A stretch of 64,000 nt of DNA from a virus: IMG/VR virus record IMGVR_UViG_3300036466_000585, positions 1-64,000 of that record, one strand, 5' to 3'. Position numbers and translations under genes: made by a program. Numbering within the stretch: position 1 is the first letter of the stretch; every line of letters begins with the position of its first letter. Below the pieces are notes generated by a model. That model was not told the origin of the DNA and made no database searches. It worked only from the letters and a program-made list of their open reading frames with translations. Below, piece by piece: positions 46,954-57,603 of this stretch.

Positions 46954-49900
46954 CTGGAACCTCACCGCCCGTTCTGTGGAACGACAGTAGCGCCATGCCG
47001 GTGGGCATGTCGCTGGATCAACTGCTGTACCGCATCCGGCGCTCCGACGCCGACGACGGCCTGATCTTCGACAGCGTGACGCTCGACGACATTCTGGAGG
47101 AGGCCGAGGCCGTCTTCGAGCTGGATGCTCTGGTCGCCACCCAATCCAGCCTGGGACGCAAGGTGCGCAGCCTGGAGCGCGTCATGTCGGCCGGCGGTGG
47201 CGAGCTGGAGGTCGTGGCCTCTCAGGTGTCCAGCCCCTTCAAGCGCCAGGGCGTGGTCAACGTCGCCGCCATCTTCGAGCTGAGCGACGGCCAGACCGTG
47301 ACCGTCATGTTCCACAACCCCGACGCCGGTACCGCGAAGTCGCTGAAGCCCACCGACGAGCTCATCAGCTGGAAGTGGCTGCTCAACAAGAAGGACATCA
47401 CCATCGTGGTGGCCCCGGAGCGCGGCAGCGACCTGCCGATTCGCCAGGTGGCGAAGCGCATCATGAAACTGGCCGAGAAGAACTCCAAGACCTTCGCGCG
47501 CATGAACCAGAAGCGTGCCGAGCGGCTGGAGTACATCGAAGGCCTGAAGGGCGAGATCGGCGAGCTGGAAACCGAGCTCGACGGCCTGACCCGACAGATC
47601 GAGATTGCCCGGATTGAGGCCGAGGACAAGGCGCTGAACACGCCCAAGCCGCTGACCAAGCAGGAAGGCCTCGACATGCTGGACGAGCTGCGCCCCTGGC
47701 TGTCTCGCCAGCAGTACCGGGCCATGGCCGACGTCATCCGCAAAGGCGAGGAGTCCGAGGCCTACATCGACCGCGCGCAGGTGCTGGCCAACATCATCGA
47801 CGGCATGGCCAAGACCTATGAGCAGGACGGCAAGGAAATGGGCGAGACCACCGCCTACCTGCACTACTTTCGCGGCGGCGGCGACTGGTACATCACCGAG
47901 AAGGACGCCAAGGGCGACGGTACCGAGCAGGCCTTCGGTTGGGCCGACCCTGGATTGGGTCATGGCGAGCTCGGCTACATCGGCGTCGATGAGCTGACCG
48001 ATGCCGGCGTGGAGCTCGACCTGTACTTCGAGCCCAAGCCGCTGAGCCAGGCGGTGAGTGAAGGCGAGGAAGGCAGCTCGGAGCAGGAGGCCGGGGGCTT
48101 CCCGGATGCCGCCGATGCGCCCGGTGCCCTTCCTCAAGATCCGCAGACCGCTGGCGACTTCGCGCGCATCATCGCGGCCGGCGATGAGGCCAAGGAGCGC
48201 TACCAGGATCAGCTCGACAGCTTCTTCCAGGGTCGCGTCATCGAGGTTCGCAACGCCCTTCGTGAGCTGGGCTGGGGCGGCGAAAGCTACGGCGACCTGT
48301 CGAAGGGCGACGTCGCGCTAGTGGTCAACACCGAAAGCGTCGGCGCCGGCGGCAACGTGGTGGGTATGAACTACACGCTCTCTGGGGTTGCTGGCTTCTT
48401 CATGAGCGATTCTCTGGACCTGACCCCTGAGGAGCTGGCGGAGCGTATCGACCTGGGGGTCACGAGTCGCGACAACAACGCCGCGGCCCGCCGCGAAGCG
48501 GCCGAGGCCACCATCGCCGGCTGGAAGGCGTCGCTCGCCGCCGGCGAGGCGCCGAGCCAGGTCGATGCCGAGGCGTGGGCGGCCTTCCAGAAGGCTTACC
48601 CGATTCAGGCGGCGGCCGTTAAGAACACGCTCTCCGAGCAGATTGGCTGGGAGCGCTTCGTGGAGCTGACCGAGGGCGAGCCGCCCGCCGAGCCCACCGG
48701 AAAGGACACGCCGACCGGCGTCAACGAAGACGGCGAGCTCGAGCCCGAAGGCGCCGAGAACGTGGTCAAGACCGCCAAGGGCTCCGAGGTGCAGACCGGC
48801 TTTACCGTGGTCGAGGCCGATGAGCTGATCGCCTCCCATGACATCAATGGTGACCCCAATCCCGCCTTCCCGACCGAGCTCCAGCCCCGCGACCGCGGGC
48901 GCGATGCGTCCATCGCCTGGGTCAAGAAGACCGCCCGCCAGCTGGATCCGGACAGCCTGGGGCGCACGCGCCGCGCCGACACCGGGGCGCCCATCGTCGG
49001 CCCGGATCGCGTCGTGGAGTCCGGCAACGGCCGCACCATGGCCATTCAGGAGGCGTACCGCAGCGGCAACGCCGACGAGTACCGCGACTGGCTGATCGAG
49101 GAGGCGCACCACTACAACCTGGATGCCGGCCGCGTGCGCGCCATGAAGGCGCCCGTGCTCGTGCGCGTGCGCACGTCCGCGCTCGATCGCCGGGAGTTCG
49201 CCGTCGAGGCCAACCAGGACGACAAGCTGAGCATGACCGGTACCGAGAAGGCCAGGGCCGACGCCGACCGCCTGGACGAGGGGCTGGTCGCCAAGCTGGC
49301 CGATGACGGCAACCTGCTGGCCGCGTCCAACCGCGACTTCATCAACGGCTTCCTGCAGTCCCTGGGCGACACCGAGGCCGCCCAGTACATGACCAGCGAC
49401 GGCAACCCCACCGGGGCGCTGATCGCGCGCATTCAGGCCGCCATCTTCGCCAAGGCCTACAACGACGAGCGCCTGCTGGAAATGACCGCCGACGCCAGCA
49501 AGCCGGAAGTGGCCAACGTGGTCAACGCCCTCAACGTGGCCGCGCCGGAGTTCATTCGCGCGCAGGCCGCCGACCAGGCCGGTACCGACGCGCTGACCAA
49601 CCAGCTGGTGGATAGCGTCGAGGTCTCGCTGAACGAGCAGGCGGTGCAGGCCATCATCGACGCCACCAACCTGGTGCGCCGCGCCAAGGCGGACGGGTCG
49701 AGCGTCGAGGAGATGGTCAACCAGATGGGGCTGTTCGGCGACATTCCGCCGGCCACCTCCGCCATGGCCCTGTTCATCAACCAGAACAATCGCAGTGCCA
49801 AGCGCCTGGGGCTGGCCTTCAAGGCCATGGCCGAGTTCGTGCGCCAGGAAGCCGAGCGCGGCCAGACCGTGGACATGTTCGGCGAGGGCCAGCAGGCCAC

Positions 49901-51143
49901 CCTCGAGCAGATCATCGATGCCGCCAACCGGGAGCTGGAGAAAGAGTACGGCGAGGGCAGCTACGCCATCGAGTCGCTGGACATGTTCAGCGCGCCTCCG
50001 GCCGAAGCTCCCGCCGGTGACGGCCAGCCGAACGAGGACGATATCGAGCAGGCCCGCCAGGCCACCGATACCGAGCCGACCGAGGCGGAGAAGGAGAGCG
50101 GCGAGTACGCCAAGGGCGAGGTCGAGATCCACGGCCTGACGGTAGCCATCGAGAACCCCAAGGGCAGCGAGCGTTCGGGCACCACGCAGGAAGGCGAGGC
50201 GTGGTCGGTCTCGATCGCTCACGATTACGGCTACATCAAGGGCACCAAGGGCGCCGACGGTGATGAGGTCGACGTGTTCATCGGCCCCGACCTGGAGAGC
50301 GAGCGCGTGTTCGTCATCAACCAGGTCGGCAAGGACGGCGAGCTGGACGAGCACAAGGTGATGCTGGGCTTCGCCACCAGAGAGGACGCCGAGCAGGGCT
50401 ACCTGTCCAGCTACCGCGCCGGCTGGGACGGGCTGGGCAGCACGCAGGAGATGAGCGTCGACGAGCTCAAGGCCTGGCTGCCGAGCGCCGCGGAGGGCAA
50501 GCCCGCGGCCGCCGAGGATCCTGCCGAGGAGGCGCCCGTCGCCGACCCGCTGGAGCAGGCCCGGGCCGTCACCCAGCGCGACGAGTTCGCCTCGCTGACC
50601 CGCGACTTCACGCGCTCGCTGGCCACCATCAAGGGCATCGATGCCGGCACCATGCCGGGCATGGAGCGCTCGCTGTTCGTCAACTCGATCACCGGCAAGA
50701 TCAAGACCCGCGCCAAGCGCGACCCGCTGATGGCCGGCGCGCTGCTGGCCTGGCTGGCCGAGCAGCAGAAGGACTGGGACAAGCCGGCCGTCACCGCGCG
50801 AAATGCCGTGTGGAAGGCTGCCGACGACTGGGAGGCATACCGCCCCCTGTTCAACCGTGACGCCGCGCCCAGCGGCGGCCAAGAGGCCGGCGAAGGCGAG
50901 GGCGGCGCAACCCCCGAGCCCGCCGCGCCGGAAAGCGAGGAGGAGGCCATGCGCCGCAACGACCGCCAGTTCCTGCAATCCGTGATCGACGGCACGGTGC
51001 CCGACATGCTGTCCCCCGACCTGGCCGACCGGATCCTGGCCGTCATGGAGCGCCAGTCCGGCGACGCCGAGATGGAAGACCTGATCGAACGCGCGGGCGC
51101 CGCCTATGAGCGCGCCATGCTGTCCGCCACCGAAGACCTGTAA
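46950..51143 (+). CDS. DarA/DdrB-like polyvalent antirestriction protein
   Basis: 1397 residues. The N-terminal region matches the DarA N domain (about 60-170: GVVNVAAIFELSDGQTVTVMFHNPD, DELISWKWLLNKKDITIVVAPERG, QVAKRIMKLAEKNSKTFARM). A DdrB-type ParB-like nuclease domain lies at about 590-880 (VVESGNGRTMAIQEAYRSG, VRVRTSALDRREFAVEANQDDKLSMTGTEKARADADRL). An inorganic-pyrophosphatase-like domain of polyvalent proteins lies at about 1050-1180 (VAIENPKGSERSG, YIKGTKGADGDEVDVFIGPD). In P1, Dar proteins are packaged in the head and protect entering DNA from type I restriction. GGGG precedes ATG 46950. It is followed by the DarB-like gene. Confidence 0.82.
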   Translation: MTGTSPPVLWNDSSAMPVGMSLDQLLYRIRRSDADDGLIFDSVTLDDILEEAEAVFELDALVATQSSLGRKVRSLERVMSAGGGELEVVASQVSSPFKRQGVVNVAAIFELSDGQTVTVMFHNPDAGTAKSLKPTDELISWKWLLNKKDITIVVAPERGSDLPIRQVAKRIMKLAEKNSKTFARMNQKRAERLEYIEGLKGEIGELETELDGLTRQIEIARIEAEDKALNTPKPLTKQEGLDMLDELRPWLSRQQYRAMADVIRKGEESEAYIDRAQVLANIIDGMAKTYEQDGKEMGETTAYLHYFRGGGDWYITEKDAKGDGTEQAFGWADPGLGHGELGYIGVDELTDAGVELDLYFEPKPLSQAVSEGEEGSSEQEAGGFPDAADAPGALPQDPQTAGDFARIIAAGDEAKERYQDQLDSFFQGRVIEVRNALRELGWGGESYGDLSKGDVALVVNTESVGAGGNVVGMNYTLSGVAGFFMSDSLDLTPEELAERIDLGVTSRDNNAAARREAAEATIAGWKASLAAGEAPSQVDAEAWAAFQKAYPIQAAAVKNTLSEQIGWERFVELTEGEPPAEPTGKDTPTGVNEDGELEPEGAENVVKTAKGSEVQTGFTVVEADELIASHDINGDPNPAFPTELQPRDRGRDASIAWVKKTARQLDPDSLGRTRRADTGAPIVGPDRVVESGNGRTMAIQEAYRSGNADEYRDWLIEEAHHYNLDAGRVRAMKAPVLVRVRTSALDRREFAVEANQDDKLSMTGTEKARADADRLDEGLVAKLADDGNLLAASNRDFINGFLQSLGDTEAAQYMTSDGNPTGALIARIQAAIFAKAYNDERLLEMTADASKPEVANVVNALNVAAPEFIRAQAADQAGTDALTNQLVDSVEVSLNEQAVQAIIDATNLVRRAKADGSSVEEMVNQMGLFGDIPPATSAMALFINQNNRSAKRLGLAFKAMAEFVRQEAERGQTVDMFGEGQQATLEQIIDAANRELEKEYGEGSYAIESLDMFSAPPAEAPAGDGQPNEDDIEQARQATDTEPTEAEKESGEYAKGEVEIHGLTVAIENPKGSERSGTTQEGEAWSVSIAHDYGYIKGTKGADGDEVDVFIGPDLESERVFVINQVGKDGELDEHKVMLGFATREDAEQGYLSSYRAGWDGLGSTQEMSVDELKAWLPSAAEGKPAAAEDPAEEAPVADPLEQARAVTQRDEFASLTRDFTRSLATIKGIDAGTMPGMERSLFVNSITGKIKTRAKRDPLMAGALLAWLAEQQKDWDKPAVTARNAVWKAADDWEAYRPLFNRDAAPSGGQEAGEGEGGATPEPAAPESEEEAMRRNDRQFLQSVIDGTVPDMLSPDLADRILAVMERQSGDAEMEDLIERAGAAYERAMLSATEDL

Positions 51144-51155
51144 GGAGACCCAAGG

Positions 51156-54100
51156 ATGAAGCCTATCTACGACGATGCCTCTGCCGGTGGCGGCGCTCAG
51201 GCGATGATGGCCCGGCTCAAGCTGGTGTCCGAGCTGGGCCGCGTGCGCAAGGAGCTTATCGCCCTGCCGCAAGGCATCGCCGCCATGGCGCAGCGCCTGA
51301 CGCTGGTCAAACGGGCCAACGAGATTCGCACCGAGCTCAAGGCGGCCACCCTGGCCGCCGACCCGAGCAAGGCGATGAAGGCCGAGCGCGACCCGCCCGA
51401 GCCCGTCGAGACGCCGCGACAGCCCACGGCAGGGCTGTACAGCCACGACGAGAAGCGCACCAAGGGGCAGCGCCAGAAGGCCAACAACGCCGCCGTTGAG
51501 CTGCTGGCCCGCATCCAGTCCGGCGAGACCTCCCGCGAGGAGCTGACCGACGAGGATCGCGCCGTGCTGGCCGGCTACTCCGGTAACGGCGGCGCCCTGG
51601 TCGGCGCCGACGGCAAGAAGGGGTCGGCCTACGAGTATTACACGCCCAAGCCGATTGCCGAGGGCATCTGGGACGCCCTGGGCGCGATGGGCTTCAGCGG
51701 TGGCAAGATTCTCGACCCGGCGGCCGGTACCGGCGTGTTCGGCGCCACGGCGCCGCGCCATGCCGCCGTGGATGCCGTGGAGCTCGACGAGACGTCGGGC
51801 ACCATCAACGCCCTGGTCAATGCCGGCCCCGGCTACACGGCCACGGTGTCGCCCTTCGAGGCCGTGGCGGCGGCCACCCCCGACGAGAGCTATGACGCCG
51901 TGGTGACCAACGTGCCGTTCGGCACCGTGGCCGACCGTGGTGGCAATCAGAACCTGGACCCCAAGTACCAGAAGGAGACCCTGGAGGCCTACTTCATCCT
52001 GCGCTCCCTGGACAAGCTGAAGCCCGGCGGCCTGGCCGCCTTCGTGGTGCCGCCGCGCTGCGTGTCGGGCCGGGGCGGTGCCGAGGTCAAGCTACGCCAG
52101 CGGGCCAGCCTGAAGGCCGAGTTCCTGGGCGCCTACCGGTTGCCCAACAGCGTGTTCGGCGCCGCCGACGCGGACACCATCACCGACGTCATCTTCTTTC
52201 GCAAGTACGGCCGCGACGCCGCCGAAAAGATCGAGGAGCTACACGAGCAGGCGCCCGAGACCCTGGCCGAGGCCAAGGTCATGTGGGGCGAGTTCGTCGA
52301 GGGGCGCTACTTCAAGGGCGAGGGCCGGCGCTTCGTGCTCGGCGAGTTCGTGCCCAAGGACCCCGAGAAGTTCCGCGACGTCGATCGCGTCAAGAACCCG
52401 GCCAGCGTCCCCGAGGTGGCCAAGCTGATTCGCCGCCTGCCGGGCAGCCGCGTCGACTGGACGCTGCTGGAGGCCGCCGAGACCCAGCCCATCATCTACC
52501 ACGAGGGCGACACCCTGACCCAGGCCGGCCAGACCCTGCAGCTGCAGGACGGCCAGTGGGTGCCGCTGGAGGCCGGCAGCCGCGACGTGCGCGGCGCCGA
52601 ACTGCTGGGGCAGTTCAAGGACGCCTACACCGCCTTCGACGCCGGCATGGGCTATGACGATGCGCTGACCCTGCGCCAGTACATGCGCGATACCTCCCAG
52701 AGCCTGGACATGCCGGCCTGGCTGGCGTCGGCGCTGGCCACCCTGGACAAGCTGCCCGACGACGATGCCCGCGCCCGCGCGTGGACGCCCGGCCTGGTGG
52801 GCCTGGCCGTGTCTCAGGTGCTGGACGAGAGCGGGCGGGGCAGCGGTACCGACTTCTTGTCCGGCTACGCCAAGCTCTCCGAGGCAATGAAGCGCCAGGC
52901 GGCCGCCGCGCGGCGGGTCAAGGGCGTGGACGGCGAGCTGCGTCGCGGCCTGGGCGAGCTGGCCGCCCACTACCAGCGAAAGGCCGGCTTCAGCGCGCTG
53001 TGGCGTGGCGACGTGCAGGAGGCGCCCGCCGTGCAGGTGAGTGCCGAGCACGGCTTCGAGGGCCTGCTGTACGAGAATCAGTCGAGCTGGGTCAGCCTGG
53101 AGCAGGCGCGCACCGTGCTGGGCGACGGCTTCGACCCGTTCGCCAACGACGACTGGTGCGTGTCCGCCGACGGCAGCCAGGTGAGCCGTGCCGACGACTA
53201 CTACGTGGGCAGCTACGGCGAGTTCGTGAAGCGCATCGACGCCGAGATGGCGGCGGCACCCAACGACAAGGTGCGCGCCAAGCTGATGCGCCAGAAGGCG
53301 GTTGCCGCCGAGCGCATCGACCGCGTGGACGTGTCGCGTATCAGCTTCAACCTGTTCAGCCCCTACGTCACCCTCGAGGAGAAAGCCGAGTTCCTGCGTC
53401 GCTTCGTGCACCCCGGGGCGGTGGTCACCTTCGACGACAAGACCAGCGAGCCGCGCATCGAGTTCGACATCCCGGGCAGTCAGCTGACTGACCGCGAGAA
53501 GCTGATCCGCCGCATCGGCGCCTACCTGAAGAACGGCACCATCACCCTGGGCGGCACCAAGCTGGACATGGGGGACGCCGAGGGCATCCGCGAGCTGCGC
53601 GCCTTGGTCAACAAGGCCAACGAGCAGTTCAACGGCTGGGCGCGGGGCAACGCCAACGTGGTGTCGAGGCTGGAGAGTCAGGCCAACGACCCGGAGAAGC
53701 TGCGCTTCGCCCAGCCCGAGGACGAGAGCCCGCTGGCCATCCCGGGCATGAATCCCGAGCTCGAACTGCACGGCTACCAGAACGCCTACGTGCGCTCCCG
53801 CGCGCGCGACTTCTCCGGCATCAACGGCTTCGACGTGGGGCTGGGCAAGACCTTCACCGCTTTGGCGGTGGCCCAGTACGTGCAGTCCATCGGCGCCAAG
53901 AAGAAGACCGTCTTCGTGGTGCCCAACTCCGTGCTGTCGAACTGGCAGAAGGAGAGCGCCAAGGCCTACGCCAGCACCGATGACTGCCTCTACGTGGGGC
54001 TGCGCGACGGCCGCGTGGATTCGTCGGCCTACGACGAAGACCTCAACCGCATCATGGAGAACCGCCACAGCAAGATCTTCATGACCATGGAGGCCTTCGA

Positions 54101-57100
54101 GCGGATCCGGCTGCGCGACGACACCATCACCGGCTACGAGTCCTACATGCGCAGCGCCGACCAGTCCTTCGCCGAGAGCGAGGACCGCAAGGCCGACGAA
54201 CGCGCCAAGGGCAAGGCGGCGACCATCGTCGACGTGCTGGGCAAGAAGGACGGCGCCGCCCCCTTCCTGGAAGACATGGGCATCGACTCGCTGGTGATCG
54301 ACGAGGCCCACGTGTTCAAGAACTCGGCAACCACCGTCGACTTCAAGGGCGGCAAGTACCTGTCGCAGTCGCCGGCGTCCAAGCGCGGCCTCGACGCGCA
54401 GGCCAAGGCCTGGGCCATCCGCGGCGGCAGCGGCGCCCGGGGCGATGGCGTCATGCTGCTGACCGCCACGCCCATCACCAACAGCCCGCTGGAGATCTAC
54501 TCCATGATGGCCCTGGCCGTGGGCCACGACCGCGTGAACGACATGTTCATCGGCACATCGGGCGCCGACGGCTTCATGAACACCGTGTGCCAGATCGAGA
54601 ACGAGGACGACGAGTCCATCGACGGCGAGAGCCGGGCCATCAACGTGTTCAAGGGGCTCAACAACGTCGAGATGCTGCGCGGCGCCATGCGCCAGGTGGC
54701 TACCATCAAGAACGCCGATGACGTCGGCAGCCAGATCAAGGTGCCGGACGCCCCGGAGCGGGCCAGCAGCATCCAGCTGCCGGAGGCGACCGTGGTGCGG
54801 CTGGAGGAGTACAAGCAGGCCTATCGCTATGCCGCCGACGCCATGGCGGAGCGAGGCGAGAACCGCGGCGACGCGGCATCCTTCGAGCGCATCGCCGGCA
54901 AGTTCGGCGAGCCCATGGAGCTCATCGGCCACCCCTTCAACCTGATCAACAAGATGACCATGCTCATCGCCGACCCCGACCTCGATGCCCGGGTGTCGCG
55001 CTATGTGATCAACGACGGCGAGGAGGAGCAGGCCCGCGCCCTGGTGGAGCAGTGGAACGCCAAGCCGCCCACCGAGCAGCGCACCCGCCCCGGGCCCAAT
55101 GCCACGGCAGAGGAGGCGGTCAGCGTGAAGACCATCCGCGACGCCAATCGCGAGGTGGTCGGCCGCCAGTACAAGATGCCGGTCAAGGCCTGGGTCGAGA
55201 ACGGCGCCGTCGTGCTCGACACCGTAAGCTCGGACACGCAGGACCGCTTCGAGGCCATGGCCGACAAGGCCGGCGTCGAGCTCGACGTCTCGGTACCGCC
55301 CAAGCTGGCCGCCATGCTCGAGAACTTCCAGACCGAGGCGGCGACCCCGCGCGGCGTGGATGCCGAGGGCAACCGCATCCCGCACGCCAAGCAGATCATC
55401 TTCTGTGACCTGCTGGGACTTCACAACAAGATCCGCCGGCTGCTGACTCGCCGGGCCGGCGTGCCGGCATCGGCCATCGCCGTCGTCACCGGGCAGCGCA
55501 ACAACAGCCCGGAGGAGATCATGGAGGTGCAGGACGGCTTCAACGCCCCGGGCGAGGCCAACAAGTACCGCGTGATCATCGCCAACGAGAAGGCGGAAGT
55601 CGGCATCAACCTGCAGAAGGGCACTCAGGCCATCCACCACCTGACCATCGGCTGGACGCCGGACAGCCTGACCCAGCGCAACGGTCGCGGCGTGCGCCAG
55701 GGCAACAAGACCGAGCAGGTCACGGTCTACCACTACGACGCCGACGGCACCTTCGACACCGCCAAGCGCTCCCTGGTCAACAGCAAGGCGGACTGGATTG
55801 GCGCCATGATGAAGCCCGACGGCGGCGACAGCCTGGCCATCAGCGGCGGCATGAGCCGCGAGCAGATGGAGGCGCTGATCGATGTCGTGGGCGATGCCGA
55901 TGCCGTGACCCGCATTCAGGAGGCGATGGCCGCCAAGGAGGCCGAGCGCCGGGCCACGACCAACCGCGAGCGTCAGCGCATCAACCTGGACACCATCGAC
56001 AAGCAGAACCAGTTCCTGGCCGACAACGAGCAGGCCAGCGACTGGGTGGCGCGCAAGATGGGTCAACTGCTGAGCGCCATGGGGCAGACCGAGAAGGTCC
56101 GCAAGCGGCTGTCGCGCCCCAAGATGAGCGAGTCGGCCCGCGCCAAGAACGAGGGCCTGCTGGCCGAGCTGGAGGTCAAGGAGCGCGGCCTGCAACGCCA
56201 GATCGAGGAGGCGGCGACCTTCCATCGGGCCAGCTACAACTACCAGACCCGCCAGAACGAGCGCAGCGGCGACGCCCCGCTGAGCCCGCGCGAGGTGGTG
56301 ACCACCTTCCTGGATCGCGCCAAGCGCGGCGAGAATCGCGCGTCCGACCTGGTGGAGGCCTTGCGCCGGGGGCGGCTGGGCTTCGGGGCCGTCGATATCG
56401 ATGTCGACCACGAGTCGGAGCTGGTCAACGAGTGGGAGTCCGAGGTCGACATGGCGCGCCAGATGCGCCGTCAGGCGGTGGAGAGCTACCAGCGCCAGGC
56501 CAAGGAGGCCGGCGGCCTGCCCGATGGCGTGGCCGAGGCCTTCGAGGCCGGCAACGGCGTGCTGGTGGGCGACCAGCCGGTGATCGCCGAATGCTTCGTG
56601 CTGGCCGACGGCGAGCTGTTCGTGGTCGGTCGCGGCGGCCTGTCCGACTTCCGTCCCGGGGCCACGGCCGTGGTGAACGGTCGCGAGCGTCGCGCCCTGC
56701 TGTATGCCCTGGTGCCGGTGGGCGAGATCGTCTACCCGGGATCCGCCAAGTACGAGGAGTGCCTGACCCGGGCCGCGGCCATCGAGGACGCGGCGGAGCG
56801 CGCCGGCGAAACGCTCAACACCTACTCCACGGCCTGCCCGGCGGTGGCCACGCGCCGCGAGACCGACGTATCGGCCGCCTACTCGAGCTATACCTATTCG
56901 CTGCCGGCCCCGCACTTCCCGCTGGCGGTACGCGCCGAGGAAGTGCCGGCGGGGTCCGAGGTGCTGGCCAGGATCGTGGAGGAGCAGAAGGCCGTCATCA
57001 AGCGCTGGGAGGGGTCCGACTTCGTGGTCGGCAACGACGTCGAGGTGGTTCGCGACCGCCCGGCCAAGGCGGAGGCGCTGCGCGACTACGCCATTGCCCA

Positions 57101-57602
57101 CGGCCTCAAGCTCAAGGCGTCCGACCTGCCCGGCGAGCTCTATCGGCTGCGCCAACTGATTCGCGAGGGACTGGACGAGGAGGCCTTCGCCGCGACCCTG
57201 GTCGGCGAAGATGGCGACGAGATTGGCCGCAACGTCGAGGCCTTCATGGAGGCCCACGCCCCGTGGTTCGACTTCGACGGCGAGGGCCATTCATACTTGC
57301 CGCACCACCTGCAGCGCCGGGCCATGGTCGCCATCGCCGAGAAGCTGCCCGACGACACCGGCGGCGCGCCGGCAGATGAGCCCGCGCCCGCGGGAAGCGA
57401 CGACGGCGACCCCGACGAGATGGTGCTGATCGAAGGCGATACCCGCGCCTGGAAGGATCGCATCAAGGAGTACGGCACCCGGCATGGCAGCTACCGGCGC
57501 TGGGTGCGCAAGGAGACGGCATGGCGCGTGCGCCGCCAGGCCTGGAATGCGCTGATCGCCGACCATCCGCGCGCCGCCCAAGAACTCAACCTGAGAGGCT
57601 GA
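51156..57602 (+). CDS. DarB-like methyltransferase-helicase (antirestriction)
   Basis: 2148 residues. An N6-adenine methyltransferase domain occupies about 150-330: KILDPAAGTGVFGA (SAM site near 185), TNVPFG near 248 in place of the usual NPPF, and YFILRSLDKLKPGGLAAFVVPPR. A SNF2-type helicase occupies about 880-1560: GFDVGLGKTFTALAVAQYV (Walker A near 890), VIDEAHVFKN (near 1046), LLTATPITNS (near 1103), and QRNGRGVRQGN (motif VI near 1506). The layout matches P1 DarB, which is injected with the DNA and blocks type I restriction. The C-terminal 600 residues are helical and not recognised. GGAG precedes the ATG. Confidence 0.85.
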   Translation: MKPIYDDASAGGGAQAMMARLKLVSELGRVRKELIALPQGIAAMAQRLTLVKRANEIRTELKAATLAADPSKAMKAERDPPEPVETPRQPTAGLYSHDEKRTKGQRQKANNAAVELLARIQSGETSREELTDEDRAVLAGYSGNGGALVGADGKKGSAYEYYTPKPIAEGIWDALGAMGFSGGKILDPAAGTGVFGATAPRHAAVDAVELDETSGTINALVNAGPGYTATVSPFEAVAAATPDESYDAVVTNVPFGTVADRGGNQNLDPKYQKETLEAYFILRSLDKLKPGGLAAFVVPPRCVSGRGGAEVKLRQRASLKAEFLGAYRLPNSVFGAADADTITDVIFFRKYGRDAAEKIEELHEQAPETLAEAKVMWGEFVEGRYFKGEGRRFVLGEFVPKDPEKFRDVDRVKNPASVPEVAKLIRRLPGSRVDWTLLEAAETQPIIYHEGDTLTQAGQTLQLQDGQWVPLEAGSRDVRGAELLGQFKDAYTAFDAGMGYDDALTLRQYMRDTSQSLDMPAWLASALATLDKLPDDDARARAWTPGLVGLAVSQVLDESGRGSGTDFLSGYAKLSEAMKRQAAAARRVKGVDGELRRGLGELAAHYQRKAGFSALWRGDVQEAPAVQVSAEHGFEGLLYENQSSWVSLEQARTVLGDGFDPFANDDWCVSADGSQVSRADDYYVGSYGEFVKRIDAEMAAAPNDKVRAKLMRQKAVAAERIDRVDVSRISFNLFSPYVTLEEKAEFLRRFVHPGAVVTFDDKTSEPRIEFDIPGSQLTDREKLIRRIGAYLKNGTITLGGTKLDMGDAEGIRELRALVNKANEQFNGWARGNANVVSRLESQANDPEKLRFAQPEDESPLAIPGMNPELELHGYQNAYVRSRARDFSGINGFDVGLGKTFTALAVAQYVQSIGAKKKTVFVVPNSVLSNWQKESAKAYASTDDCLYVGLRDGRVDSSAYDEDLNRIMENRHSKIFMTMEAFERIRLRDDTITGYESYMRSADQSFAESEDRKADERAKGKAATIVDVLGKKDGAAPFLEDMGIDSLVIDEAHVFKNSATTVDFKGGKYLSQSPASKRGLDAQAKAWAIRGGSGARGDGVMLLTATPITNSPLEIYSMMALAVGHDRVNDMFIGTSGADGFMNTVCQIENEDDESIDGESRAINVFKGLNNVEMLRGAMRQVATIKNADDVGSQIKVPDAPERASSIQLPEATVVRLEEYKQAYRYAADAMAERGENRGDAASFERIAGKFGEPMELIGHPFNLINKMTMLIADPDLDARVSRYVINDGEEEQARALVEQWNAKPPTEQRTRPGPNATAEEAVSVKTIRDANREVVGRQYKMPVKAWVENGAVVLDTVSSDTQDRFEAMADKAGVELDVSVPPKLAAMLENFQTEAATPRGVDAEGNRIPHAKQIIFCDLLGLHNKIRRLLTRRAGVPASAIAVVTGQRNNSPEEIMEVQDGFNAPGEANKYRVIIANEKAEVGINLQKGTQAIHHLTIGWTPDSLTQRNGRGVRQGNKTEQVTVYHYDADGTFDTAKRSLVNSKADWIGAMMKPDGGDSLAISGGMSREQMEALIDVVGDADAVTRIQEAMAAKEAERRATTNRERQRINLDTIDKQNQFLADNEQASDWVARKMGQLLSAMGQTEKVRKRLSRPKMSESARAKNEGLLAELEVKERGLQRQIEEAATFHRASYNYQTRQNERSGDAPLSPREVVTTFLDRAKRGENRASDLVEALRRGRLGFGAVDIDVDHESELVNEWESEVDMARQMRRQAVESYQRQAKEAGGLPDGVAEAFEAGNGVLVGDQPVIAECFVLADGELFVVGRGGLSDFRPGATAVVNGRERRALLYALVPVGEIVYPGSAKYEECLTRAAAIEDAAERAGETLNTYSTACPAVATRRETDVSAAYSSYTYSLPAPHFPLAVRAEEVPAGSEVLARIVEEQKAVIKRWEGSDFVVGNDVEVVRDRPAKAEALRDYAIAHGLKLKASDLPGELYRLRQLIREGLDEEAFAATLVGEDGDEIGRNVEAFMEAHAPWFDFDGEGHSYLPHHLQRRAMVAIAEKLPDDTGGAPADEPAPAGSDDGDPDEMVLIEGDTRAWKDRIKEYGTRHGSYRRWVRKETAWRVRRQAWNALIADHPRAAQELNLRG

Positions 57603-57603
57603 C

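Noticed and set aside
48318-51761. Minus-strand frame of 1147 codons opposite the DarA-like gene
   Set aside because: Shadow of the plus-strand gene; leucine/glycine/histidine-rich composition without domains.
52239-57290. Minus-strand frame of 1683 codons opposite the DarB-like gene
   Set aside because: It mirrors codon positions of a high-GC gene with clear catalytic motifs; long antisense frames are expected at this GC content.
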